This document shows, one piece after another, positions 54,221 through 64,000 of a stretch of 64,000 nucleotides of DNA (within the stretch, counting starts at the first letter, position 1; each line of letters begins with the position of its first letter). The DNA comes from Adhaeribacter swui. GTDB taxonomy: Bacteria; Bacteroidota; Bacteroidia; Cytophagales; Hymenobacteraceae. The notes under the pieces are model-generated. The model had not been told where the DNA came from and searched no databases. It saw only the letters and a list, made by a program, of their open reading frames with translations. The stretch spans positions 2,858,585 to 2,922,584 of the forward strand of contig NZ_CP055156.1 of the NCBI RefSeq assembly GCF_014217805.1, written 5' to 3'. The position numbers and the translations under genes are program-made.

Positions 54221-56143
54221 ATGGTACGATTTGTAAAAGTACTCTTCTGCTTTTTAGCATTAACTTCATGCAATATAAGAAATAAAGGTAAAGGCGCTGA
54301 CCCGTGGCAACTGCGGGCACTACCTGCTTCGGTCCGGCTGGATCCGGTTACGAATGAAATTATCGAACATCGGTTTAAAGGCGTCCCGGCCAATCAGGCT
54401 GGCAAGGGAAATCTTCTGGATAAAAACTGGATTTATGACGGAAAACAGGTTTCTCTGCACGGGGCGCGAGGAGAATATGTCTCATTTCAATTAGTACTGA
54501 CCAATGAATCAGACGCGGAACTGACCGGCATCCAGCTTGACATGGCACCATTTAAGAATGGCAGTACCGAGTTAGCCGTTAAGCCGGAGCTTTTTCTGGA
54601 ATGGTCTGTAAATGTACAAAGTACCAGTACCGGTTACCCGAAGTCCACCCTTGGCAAAGGCTGGTACCCCGACGCATTGATCCCCTTTAAATACATTCAG
54701 ACCGACTCGGCAAAGGTGCACGGCCGCTGGGTGTACCCGTTTACCTTGCCCGATTTTAATAACCGGATCAGCAACCAACGTTCGCAGATGATTTGGGTGG
54801 ACCAGTTTATTCCACTGGACGCGCAAAGAGCCAAGCCAGGTACTTATCAGAGCACGATTACTGTTACGATTGGTGGACAAGCCAAACAAATGCCGATTAG
54901 CCTGACAATCTGGGATTTCGAACTGCCTAATGAGAACCTCTTCAAAGCCAGCCTGCAACACGAAGGATTTCTGAGTGAAATGGATGAAAAGCAAGAACTG
55001 GCAGTATACCAGCTCTTCAAACGCAACCGCATTTCTTTAATGGATCCAACTTACGATCCTGAAATTGAGGTAAAAGACAACAAGGTTCAAATCCATTGGG
55101 ACAAGTTTGACAAGCGAATAAAAAAATACCTGACTGGCCAGGCCTTCACCAAAGAACATGGCTACGTGGACGGTCCTGGCTACGGCGAGCCACTCGAAAC
55201 CTTTGCGCTGCCATTTGACGTGTACGGCAAGCATGGCACAGCTGGCTGGCCGGATATCGGCAAGCCGGAAGTAGAACGTAATGCGACCAACCAGGCTATA
55301 TACACCAGCAGCATCCAGCAGGTGCGCCAGCATTTGCTCCCAATGGTCGATCCTAAGAAAACACTTCTGACGGTTTACCTGAACGGTTTGGATGAATCGT
55401 ACTTTCCGGAGGCGTGGTCCAGAATGGTGTTTTATGGTAATTTGTTTAAAAAAGAATATCCGGAGGCTAAGTTCCGAGTGGACGGAGCTTACACTAAAGA
55501 AGCAATGGACGTGATCGGGAAATCCATTACTGATTGGGCCTCGCATACGATCAATTACAACATTGATGAGATGCAGCAATACCAGCAAATGGGCATCAAA
55601 GACTGGCTCTACGGCCCAATGTTGTATGAACATAAACTGAACAGCTGGGTAGGAAGCTCGACATTCATCGATTTACCGCTGATTAACGACCGTGCGATCA
55701 GCTGGAGTTGCTGGAAATACAAAACATACTCCTGGATCAGCTGGGGCATTGGTGCCGGCTGGGAAAGGGGCTGGTACGATCCCGAATCCTGGAAAGATTT
55801 TTACAAGGAAGCTTCGGAAGCCGACGCGGAGTTCACTTACCGGCAATTCAATGGGAACGGTTCGGTCATTTACAAACCGGACATGGTGCCTAATGTGCCG
55901 GAACCTTGTCCGTCCATACGTCTGAAAACAATGCGCGACGGCGTGCAGGATTATGAATATTTGCGTTTGCTGACAAAGCTTGATGGTAACTCGAAACGTG
56001 CCGACGCCATTGTTAATAAGCTCATTAAAGAACCATTCGGGAACAAAGCCATCGGTAACCTGGATGTTTGGAGTTACGATCAGGAACAATGGTATAAAGC
56101 CCGCATGGAATTGGCTGCGCTCATTTCGGGGAGGATGAAATAA
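54221..56143 (+). CDS. GH123/DUF4091-like lipoprotein, predicted glycoside hydrolase
   Basis: The product has 640 residues. The lipoprotein signal ends at Cys17 (LALTSC). The N-terminal half is beta-rich (GARGEYVSFQLVLTNESDAEL). The C-terminal half resembles the DUF4091/GH123 catalytic barrel, ending with PCPSIRLKTMRDGVQDYEYLRLLTKLDG, a hallmark of the family. The Asp391-Glu392 pair in YLNGLDESYFPEAW is at the place of the Asp/Glu pair used by GH123 N-acetylhexosaminidases, which act by substrate assistance. The substrate is therefore possibly an N-acetylated amino sugar, but this is inference. It closes the SusCD-type locus. Confidence 0.82.
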   Translation: MVRFVKVLFCFLALTSCNIRNKGKGADPWQLRALPASVRLDPVTNEIIEHRFKGVPANQAGKGNLLDKNWIYDGKQVSLHGARGEYVSFQLVLTNESDAELTGIQLDMAPFKNGSTELAVKPELFLEWSVNVQSTSTGYPKSTLGKGWYPDALIPFKYIQTDSAKVHGRWVYPFTLPDFNNRISNQRSQMIWVDQFIPLDAQRAKPGTYQSTITVTIGGQAKQMPISLTIWDFELPNENLFKASLQHEGFLSEMDEKQELAVYQLFKRNRISLMDPTYDPEIEVKDNKVQIHWDKFDKRIKKYLTGQAFTKEHGYVDGPGYGEPLETFALPFDVYGKHGTAGWPDIGKPEVERNATNQAIYTSSIQQVRQHLLPMVDPKKTLLTVYLNGLDESYFPEAWSRMVFYGNLFKKEYPEAKFRVDGAYTKEAMDVIGKSITDWASHTINYNIDEMQQYQQMGIKDWLYGPMLYEHKLNSWVGSSTFIDLPLINDRAISWSCWKYKTYSWISWGIGAGWERGWYDPESWKDFYKEASEADAEFTYRQFNGNGSVIYKPDMVPNVPEPCPSIRLKTMRDGVQDYEYLRLLTKLDGNSKRADAIVNKLIKEPFGNKAIGNLDVWSYDQEQWYKARMELAALISGRMK

Positions 56144-56494
56144 GAATTCTAAGTCACCATTGATGGCGAGAAATGGGTATTTTGTACTTATAATGCTGTC
56201 CTTTTCAACCGTGCTACAAACGCAAAATGTTAGTATCATGGGTAAAGCACAATCAATCAAGACTTATTCCTTTTCTGCCTCCAACTCTATGTGCCAACGT
56301 TGTACCAAGAGAATAAAAATAATCTTGCGTTCTGGATTTAGGAGAGTTACCAAATAATTGGGAGAATATTATTTACAGGTTGTATTAATGGTGCTTGCAA
56401 AGCTTTTAATTTATAATGTTTTTAGAATTGCCTGCTGTTATTTTATTATATTTATTGAAATAAAATAACTAAGCAAAAGATAATTTGCAATTAT
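56144..56494 (+). other. Intergenic region with no supported gene
   Basis: About 350 bases. An open frame at 56160-56357 has poor composition and no recognisable product. The second half is AT-rich. No exact TAnnTTTG promoter was found before the next gene. Confidence 0.5.
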
Positions 56495-59400
56495 ATGATT
56501 GAAAAAATAAGGTTTATTCTTTCTTTCGTTTTTCTTTTCATCTTGCTGGATAGTTGCGTTTCGCAGAAAACGAAAGAACCAATAAGTGATGCAACAGCAA
56601 CTGCCCCTACGGTTTTAACTCTGAAACAAGATGAACAGGCTGGCACCATCTCCGTATTCCGGGCCGATGGCAAAGAACCCATTCTCACCCAAAATGCGAA
56701 GCCCGATTTCCGGCCGTACATGCACCCCATTGTGGCCCCGGATGGTAAAGGTGTTTTAACGGAATATAGTCCTGGCCACCACAAACACCAAACTGGTTTA
56801 TACTGGGGTTTTACCCGGGTTAATGGCCGCGATTATTTCCATCATCCGGAAGGTACGTATTGGCGTAAAGTTTCGGCGAAGGTGGTGGAAGCCAACGGGC
56901 CGGAAGTAAAGTGGCAAACCGTTTACGATTTAGTAGATGAGCAAGGCAGCCCGGTACTAACGGAAACCCAAAACTGGGCCATGCGGGAGCAGCAGGGTAA
57001 ATATTATCTTACGTTGGAGTGGAACGGCGAAGCCAAGCAGGATGTAACCATTGGTAAATATGATTATGGTGGGTTATTCTTGCGTATGCCCTGGAAAGAA
57101 GGCATAAAAGGAGAAGTAATAAATGCCTCCCGGCAACGAAACGAAAAAGCTGAAGGACAAAAAGCCATTTGGACTGATGTGGGTATGCAAGTGGAAGGTC
57201 GCTCTGATTTGGCGCACATTGCGATTTTTGACCATGCAGATAACAAAGGTTTTCCTACCCCCTGGCGTGTTGACCCACAATTGGGTATTGGTCCGGCCCG
57301 TGCCCGCCACGGCGACTGGAAAATTGCCAAGGGCGAAACCGAAACCATCCGGCACCAGGTGGTGGTGTACACCGGGGCGCTAAACGACACGGAAATGAAC
57401 ACTACCTGGGCCCAATTCAGCGGCAAAAATTCATCTTCTGACTTGTGGAAGTTGGCCCAGCAAGAAGGCAAAGAAGCAAAGTTTTTAACCTCCGAAGAAG
57501 CCGTAAAAAATATGACTCTGATGAAGGGTTATAAAGTAAATGCCTGGGCTTCCGAACCCCTCATGACCCAGCCCATGGCTTTTTGCTGGGACGACCGTGG
57601 CCGGATGTGGATTGCCGAAAACCGGGATTACGAAAACCGAGGCAAAGGTTTCTCTGCCAAAGGTAACAGCCGCATTCTAATTCTGGAAGATACAGATAAA
57701 GATGGGGTAGCAGATAGCAAGAAGGTATTTCTGGAAGGTATTGCGTTTCCTTCGGCGATTGCGGTGGGTTTCGATGGATTATTTATGGGGGCACCGCCCA
57801 ACCTGCTTTTTGTGCCCGATAAAGACCAGGACGACAAAGCCGATATGGACGATATTGAAGTCCGGCTGACCGGCTGGGGCATCCGCGACCGCCACGAAAC
57901 CCTGAACAGTTTACACTGGGGGCCCGATGGTTGGTTATATGGCTTGCAAGGTTTTGCCACTCCTTCTAAAGTTAGTAAACCTAACGGAAAAGGTAAAATA
58001 TACCGGCACAACGATCCTTTTCCGGATGTGATGAAAGGCGAAGGCGTGGATATAAATGGCGGAGTTTGGCGGTATCATCCCACTAAGGATAAGTTTGAAG
58101 TAGTAGCCCACGGTTTCAGTAATCCTTGGGGCATCGATCATGATCCCAAAGGGCAATTATTAATCAGCGCCTGCGTAATTCCCCATTTGTGGCACGTCAT
58201 TCCGGGTGGTATTTATCACCGGCAGGGTGGTCAGCATTTTAATCCGTATGTGTACGACGATATCAAAACCATCGCCGACCACCGCCACCGATCGGCGCAC
58301 GGGGGAGCCCGGATTTACCAGTCAGATGCCTTTCCGCCTGACCAGTGGGGGCGTATTTTTATGGCTAATATCCACGACCACGGTGTATTATCCGATGTAT
58401 TGGTACCGAAAGGCTCTGGATTTACGTCGCATCACGGTGATGATTTTATGATGGCCAACAATGCGCAATGGGTTGGTTTTAGCATGGAAATCGGACCGGA
58501 AGGGGGTATGTACGTGTTGGACTGGCACGATGGTGATATTTGCGGCAACGATGTGCTGAACAGTGAAACCGGTCGCATCTTCCGGATAATGCCTGAGAAC
58601 TCTTTGGCCGAGAATTGGGAAGGCCGGTATGCTGATTTATCCAAGATGACCGATGAACAACTGGTAAATCTGCAGACAAGCAAAAGCGATTGGCATGCCC
58701 GGCGGGCCCGCGTTATTTTACAAAATCGGGCCGCTAAAGGTAGATTAGCCGCCACTACACACAATCAACTACGGCAATTATTCGAAAAAAACAACAATCC
58801 GGATTATCGCCTTCGGGCTATGTGGGGCTTACATGTAACGGGTGGTTTATCAACTAAAAATCTAATTAAATCCTTATCGGATAAAGACCAATACGTACGT
58901 GCCTGGGCAATTCAATTATTAAACGAGGATAAAAATTCGGGTTCAGAAGCCATGGCCAAGTTTACCAAAATGGCCAAATCTGATAAATCGGCAGTGGTGC
59001 GCTTGTACCTGGCCTCGGCGTTGCAACGGATGGAGCCCGGTGACCGCTGGAAGATTGCCGGCGAATTGATGAAGCATGGAGAAGATGCGGAAGACCATAA
59101 TTTACCCAAAATGATTTGGTTTGCCGTGGAGCCTTTGGTAAAAGAAAATCCAAATCGGGCATTGGAATTGGCCGGCCAAAGTAAAATACCCATGGTAGCC
59201 CAGTATATTTCGCGGCGTACCGTAGATGCTAATGCCGTAGAAACGTTAATTACGGCCTTAGGTAAAATGCCTGAGCCTCCGGTAAGTATGCTTCAGGGTA
59301 TGCGCGAAGGGTTGGAAGGCCGTTATGATCTAGCCGCACCCGCTAACTGGGCGGCTGTTTATGCCAAATTGCAAAAATCTCCGGATGAGAATATCGTGCG

Positions 59401-60325
59401 ATTGGCGCAGGACCTGTCCCAGCAGTTCGGCGATACCGAATCGGTGAAAAAAGCTTTGGCAACTCTGAAGAATAAAAATGCACCCTTAGACCAGCGCCGC
59501 CAGGCGCTGCAAGCTATTACCAGCCGCAAACAACCAGAACTTTTAGCAGAACTGCCGGTATTATTAGATGATGCGGGTTTACGCGGCGATGCCATCCGGG
59601 CCATTGCTGATTTTGATGACGAACCACTTGGCAAAATGCTGCTCTCGCGTTACAATTCGTTTAACACCGCCGAAAAATTGCAAGTAGTGCAAACTATGGC
59701 CGCTCGACCCAGATACGGTTGGTTGCTGGCGCAAGGCATTAAAGATACTAGCATCCCCAAACGAGATGTGCCGCCTTACGTAGCCCGGCAACTATTACGG
59801 GTAGTAGGTAGTGGTTTCGTAGAAATATGGGGGCCAATTGAGCAGAGCAGCACCGACGAAAAAGCCTTTGCCAAGTATCAGAAATTATTAACTCCGCAGG
59901 CAGTAAGCAAAGCCGACATAGTAAAAGGTAACGCTGTTTTTCAGCGTACCTGCGGCAGCTGCCACAAGATGTACGGCAAAGGCGGCAACATCGGCCCAGA
60001 CCTTACTGGCTCGAACCGCGCTAATCTAGATTACTTGCTGTTTAATGTGCTTAACCCCAGCGGTGATATTCAGGACGACTACAAACTGGTGGTGGTAACT
60101 ACCCGCGATGGGCGTACTTATTCCGGGAATGTAATTGCCGAAAATGAGCGGCAGGTAACGCTGCGGGTAGTAGGGCAGGAGGCCGTTGTGTTGAATAAAT
60201 CGGCTATACAATCGCGGGAAGTTACTGCCGTATCTATGATGCCCCCTGGGTTATTAGATAATTTAACGGATTCAGAAGTGTTGAATTTAGTGGCCTATTT
60301 ACGAACTCAGGAGGAGCCAAAATAA
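56495..60325 (+). CDS. Multi-domain heme lipoprotein: DUF6807 (PmoA-like), dehydrogenase-type propeller, HEAT-like repeats and cytochrome c domain
   Basis: The product has 1276 residues. The lipoprotein signal ends at Cys21 (LLDSC). Residues about 45-310 form a DUF6807/PmoA-like domain (FRPYMHPIVAPDGKGVLTEYSPGHHKHQTGLYWGF). About 340-720 is a propeller of the membrane-bound dehydrogenase type (MAFCWDDRGRMWIAENRDYE, LHWGPDGWLYGLQGF, SNPWGIDHDPKGQLL). About 740-1100 has HEAT-like helical repeats. The C-terminus is a PVC-type cytochrome c domain with heme motif CGSCH from Cys1153 and a likely distal Met in SMMPPGLLDNL. It may oxidise a sugar or related compound outside the cytoplasm and pass electrons to the respiratory chain; this is inference. 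Confidence 0.88.
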   Translation: MIEKIRFILSFVFLFILLDSCVSQKTKEPISDATATAPTVLTLKQDEQAGTISVFRADGKEPILTQNAKPDFRPYMHPIVAPDGKGVLTEYSPGHHKHQTGLYWGFTRVNGRDYFHHPEGTYWRKVSAKVVEANGPEVKWQTVYDLVDEQGSPVLTETQNWAMREQQGKYYLTLEWNGEAKQDVTIGKYDYGGLFLRMPWKEGIKGEVINASRQRNEKAEGQKAIWTDVGMQVEGRSDLAHIAIFDHADNKGFPTPWRVDPQLGIGPARARHGDWKIAKGETETIRHQVVVYTGALNDTEMNTTWAQFSGKNSSSDLWKLAQQEGKEAKFLTSEEAVKNMTLMKGYKVNAWASEPLMTQPMAFCWDDRGRMWIAENRDYENRGKGFSAKGNSRILILEDTDKDGVADSKKVFLEGIAFPSAIAVGFDGLFMGAPPNLLFVPDKDQDDKADMDDIEVRLTGWGIRDRHETLNSLHWGPDGWLYGLQGFATPSKVSKPNGKGKIYRHNDPFPDVMKGEGVDINGGVWRYHPTKDKFEVVAHGFSNPWGIDHDPKGQLLISACVIPHLWHVIPGGIYHRQGGQHFNPYVYDDIKTIADHRHRSAHGGARIYQSDAFPPDQWGRIFMANIHDHGVLSDVLVPKGSGFTSHHGDDFMMANNAQWVGFSMEIGPEGGMYVLDWHDGDICGNDVLNSETGRIFRIMPENSLAENWEGRYADLSKMTDEQLVNLQTSKSDWHARRARVILQNRAAKGRLAATTHNQLRQLFEKNNNPDYRLRAMWGLHVTGGLSTKNLIKSLSDKDQYVRAWAIQLLNEDKNSGSEAMAKFTKMAKSDKSAVVRLYLASALQRMEPGDRWKIAGELMKHGEDAEDHNLPKMIWFAVEPLVKENPNRALELAGQSKIPMVAQYISRRTVDANAVETLITALGKMPEPPVSMLQGMREGLEGRYDLAAPANWAAVYAKLQKSPDENIVRLAQDLSQQFGDTESVKKALATLKNKNAPLDQRRQALQAITSRKQPELLAELPVLLDDAGLRGDAIRAIADFDDEPLGKMLLSRYNSFNTAEKLQVVQTMAARPRYGWLLAQGIKDTSIPKRDVPPYVARQLLRVVGSGFVEIWGPIEQSSTDEKAFAKYQKLLTPQAVSKADIVKGNAVFQRTCGSCHKMYGKGGNIGPDLTGSNRANLDYLLFNVLNPSGDIQDDYKLVVVTTRDGRTYSGNVIAENERQVTLRVVGQEAVVLNKSAIQSREVTAVSMMPPGLLDNLTDSEVLNLVAYLRTQEEPK

Positions 60326-60428
60326 TAGTAATAGGCTATCCATAAATGTGATTTTATAATCAATAGGGATGTAAGCGATTAAGTAAAGTCCGGAATTTTT
60401 AAAAATTTTATCCATCAATCAAACAAGC

Positions 60429-61442
60429 ATGCATCAAAACTTTAACAGAAGAGAATTCATCAAAACGGCAGCAGTGGCAAGTGTAGGTATAGGATTAAAT
60501 TTAAATTCAGGACTTGTTTTGGGTAAAGAAAAAGGGAAACGAGTAGGTATTATTGGCCTGGATACGTCGCATAGTGTAGCCTTTACCAAAGAACTTAATA
60601 ACCCCAATGCTCAGGATAAATACGGTGGCTACAAAATAGTAGCGGCTTATCCGAAGGGCAGTGAAAAAATAGAATCCAGTACGAAGCGGATACCCGGATA
60701 TATTGAAGAAGTCAAAAAGCACGGAGTTAAAATTTCCGGTTCTATTAAAGATTTATTGAAAGAAGTAGATGTGGTATTGCTCGAGACCAACGATGGTCAC
60801 CCGCGTCTGGAACAAGCCATGGAAGTTTTAAAAGCCGGTAAACCCATGTTTATTGATAAGCCGGTTGCTGCATCTTTACGCGATGTAATGACTATCTACG
60901 AGGAAGCAAAGAAAAGAAAAGTACCCCTATTCTCCAGTTCCTCGCTCCGTTATATGCCCAGTGCCCAAGAGGCGGCGCAAGGCAAGGAAGGAAAAATTTT
61001 AGGCGCCGATACCTACGGACCGGCTTCCCTGGAGCCATCTCACCCGGATTTATTCTGGTATGGTATTCATGGGGTTGAAACGCTGTTTACCATTATGGGC
61101 AAAGGATGCCAAAGTGTAACCCGCACGCAAACCGAAAATACGGAACTGGTCGTGGGGGTATGGGAAGATGGCCGCATAGGTACCTTTCGGGGAACCCGCA
61201 ATGGCAAGGCGGACTATGGCGGAACTGCTTATGCGGAAAAAGGAAATATTACTTTAGGCCAATTTGGCGGCTATAATCCTTTGTTAGAGCAAATAATTAA
61301 ATTTTTTGAAACAGGTCAAACCCCAGTTGATCCGGAGGATACCCTGGAAATATACGCTTTTATGGAGGCTTCTGATGAAAGTAAACGCCAGGGCGGCAAA
61401 TCTATTACTCTGGCAAGTGTGATGGAGAAGGCAAAAGTTTAA
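60429..61442 (+). CDS. Gfo/Idh/MocA family oxidoreductase with Tat signal, first copy
   Basis: The product has 337 residues. It opens with a twin-arginine signal (NRREFIKTAAVASVGIGL), so the folded enzyme with its nucleotide cofactor is exported. The Rossmann part starts KRVGIIGLDTSHSVAFTKEL, and the second signature is KAGKPMFIDKPVAASLRD with the conserved Lys of the EKP-like motif (here DKP). The C-terminal alpha/beta domain follows. Such secreted Gfo/Idh enzymes oxidise or epimerise sugars, often as 3-keto glycosides. It follows the heme lipoprotein gene after about 100 bases. Confidence 0.88.
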   Translation: MHQNFNRREFIKTAAVASVGIGLNLNSGLVLGKEKGKRVGIIGLDTSHSVAFTKELNNPNAQDKYGGYKIVAAYPKGSEKIESSTKRIPGYIEEVKKHGVKISGSIKDLLKEVDVVLLETNDGHPRLEQAMEVLKAGKPMFIDKPVAASLRDVMTIYEEAKKRKVPLFSSSSLRYMPSAQEAAQGKEGKILGADTYGPASLEPSHPDLFWYGIHGVETLFTIMGKGCQSVTRTQTENTELVVGVWEDGRIGTFRGTRNGKADYGGTAYAEKGNITLGQFGGYNPLLEQIIKFFETGQTPVDPEDTLEIYAFMEASDESKRQGGKSITLASVMEKAKV

Positions 61443-61482
61443 ATTTTAAAAAAATTAATTTAGATAAAATCTAGCTCATTAA

Positions 61483-62829
<1,347 letters not shown>

Positions 62830-62997
62830 ATTTAAAAAAATAAAAAATCACTAGTGCATTAAGGTTTAAAGGTAAATAAGCTTTTAAGCCCGATGCTTTA
62901 AACTTCTGGTAACAAGTAATTGATAATTCAATTATTGATTGCCCAATCGTATTTGTAAGGAAAATCAATAATACGCAAGTAATCAAAAGATATAGGT

Positions 62998-64000
62998 ATG
63001 AACAATACGGTTACAATAAAAGATGAAAGCAGTTCAGTTGGGGTAAGTTCTTTATCAAAGCGCAATACCACTATTTCGATTTTGATTATCGGGTTGCTGT
63101 TCTTTATTTTTGGATTTGTCTCCTGGGTAAATGCCATCCTGATTCCTTACTTTAAGATTGCCTGCGAGCTGACAAACTTCCAGTCTTATTTAGTAACGTT
63201 CGCCTTTTATATTTCCTATTTTGTTATGTCGGTGCCGGCGTCTTTTTTGCTCAAACGATTGGGTTTTAAAAAAGGCATGATGGCCGGCTTCTGGACTATG
63301 GCTACCGGAGCCTTTATTTTTATACCAGCCGCCTCTACCCGAACGTACGAAATATTTTTATTGGGTTTATTTACCTTGGGAGCCGGTTTAGCTATTCTGC
63401 AAACGGCGGCAAACCCGTACATTACCATTCTTGGCCCGAAAGAACGCGCTGCCCAGCGTATCAGTATTATGGGTATTTGTAATAAGGCGGCTGGCATTTT
63501 AGCGCCTATTATTTTTGCTGCTGTTATTTTAAAAGCTACCGATACAGACCTTTTTGCGCAGTTGGGCACCATGAGCGAAAGTCAGAAAGATGCTGCTTTA
63601 GATGAGTTAATTAGCCGGGTAATTCTTCCGTATAGTGTATTAGGCTGTGTGTTACTGGCTCTGGGTTTAATGGTGCGTTTTTCGCCGTTGCCTGAAATTA
63701 ATACCGAAGAAGAAACGGCCGAGGTAGCTACCGCCAACTCCGGAAAGACTAGTATTTTTCAGTTCCCGCACTTAATATTAGGGGCAATCAGTATCTTTTT
63801 GCACGTAGGCACTCAGGTTATCGCCATAGATACCATCATCGGGTATGCTGGCACCATGAACATCCCGTTAATGGAAGCAAAGGTATTTCCGTCTTATACC
63901 TTGTTTGCTACCATTTGCGGGTACATTCTGGGCATTATTTGTATACCGCGGTTTATCAGCCAGGTAAATGCTTTTCGGGTTTGCACCTTGCTGGGTACCA
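62998..64000 (+). CDS. Sugar MFS transporter, FucP/GluP-like (C-terminus beyond window)
   Basis: The frame from the ATG at 62998 runs to the window edge, 334 residues visible of an expected 420-440. Major facilitator helices are clear: SILIIGLLFFIFGFVSWVNAILIPYFKIACELTNFQSYLVTFAFYISYF is the typical FucP/GluP start, followed by RLGFKKGMMAGFWTMATGAFIFIPAA and GAGLAILQTAANPYITILGP. Family members carry fucose, glucose, galactose or N-acetylglucosamine with protons through the inner membrane. It follows the two oxidoreductases, suggesting uptake of their product or substrate. Confidence 0.92.
   Translation, partial: MNNTVTIKDESSSVGVSSLSKRNTTISILIIGLLFFIFGFVSWVNAILIPYFKIACELTNFQSYLVTFAFYISYFVMSVPASFLLKRLGFKKGMMAGFWTMATGAFIFIPAASTRTYEIFLLGLFTLGAGLAILQTAANPYITILGPKERAAQRISIMGICNKAAGILAPIIFAAVILKATDTDLFAQLGTMSESQKDAALDELISRVILPYSVLGCVLLALGLMVRFSPLPEINTEEETAEVATANSGKTSIFQFPHLILGAISIFLHVGTQVIAIDTIIGYAGTMNIPLMEAKVFPSYTLFATICGYILGIICIPRFISQVNAFRVCTLLGT

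Noticed and set aside
55037-56260. Long minus-strand open frames of 195-198 codons
   Set aside because: They lie antisense within the GH123-like gene, which has clear domains and a signal peptide. They have no signal, motif or leader of their own.
56160-56357. 65-codon open frame
   Set aside because: It follows the GH123-like gene, has no known motif and looks like chance; the start MMARNGYFVLIMLSF is only weakly signal-like.
57064-57471. Minus-strand open frame of 135 codons
   Set aside because: It is antisense to the DUF6807 domain of the heme lipoprotein, whose frame is well supported.

Overview
The window comes from a member of the Bacteroidota, most likely order Cytophagales in the Hymenobacteraceae/Adhaeribacter neighbourhood. 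This is inferred from gene content, not from a database match. Supporting signs are an Alternative Complex III (act) operon fused to an aa3-type oxidase cluster, a SusC/SusD pair, GSCFA and DUF4293 proteins, Bacteroidota-type promoters (TTTG, about 19-20 bp, TAnnTTTG), almost no Shine-Dalgarno sequences, and several TTG/GTG starts.

Layout. Bases 1-3998 (minus strand) hold a thioredoxin-domain DUF255 protein cut by the window edge, a GSCFA protein and the ribosomal operon rpsF-rpsR-rplI. Bases 4662-21730 are one very long respiratory transcription unit: actABCDEF, coxB, coxA, ctaA, ctaB, two subunit III genes, a subunit IV gene, a SCO copper chaperone, a DUF420 protein and a small Cys-containing membrane protein. 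It starts at a good promoter and ends in a perfect 27-bp hairpin. Quinol is oxidised by ACIII, electrons pass through c-type hemes to the CuA/heme a/heme a3-CuB oxidase, and the maturation genes supply heme A and copper.

Bases 22056-29275 encode an NtrY-like membrane histidine kinase whose stop codon overlaps the start of a large predicted outer-membrane protein. Bases 29369-45295 are mixed housekeeping and small-gene territory: an SGNH lipoprotein, a cupin, small unknown proteins, a META lipoprotein, a frameshifted IS982-family element with a target duplication, a NUDIX hydrolase, truA, an ABC exporter, a tandem pair of beta-barrel proteins, hemW and an Omp85-family protein. An initiator tRNA gene with its own promoter and terminator lies at 45410-45484.

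Bases 46151-56143 form a carbohydrate-related locus (SusC, SusD, two beta-propeller proteins, a GH123/DUF4091-like lipoprotein) whose base composition looks different from its flanks. Bases 56495-64000 hold a lipoprotein joining a DUF6807 domain, a dehydrogenase-type propeller, HEAT-like repeats and a c-type heme domain, then two Tat-exported Gfo/Idh/MocA oxidoreductases and a sugar MFS transporter cut by the window end. Together these suggest extracytoplasmic oxidation and uptake of a sugar or glycoside.

The most notable observations are: Shine-Dalgarno sequences in front of rpsR and rplI in a phylum where bS6/bS18/bS21 hide the anti-Shine-Dalgarno; the translationally coupled kinase/outer-membrane pair; the multi-domain heme lipoprotein; and an unrecognised small gene at 32304-32474 with its own terminator.
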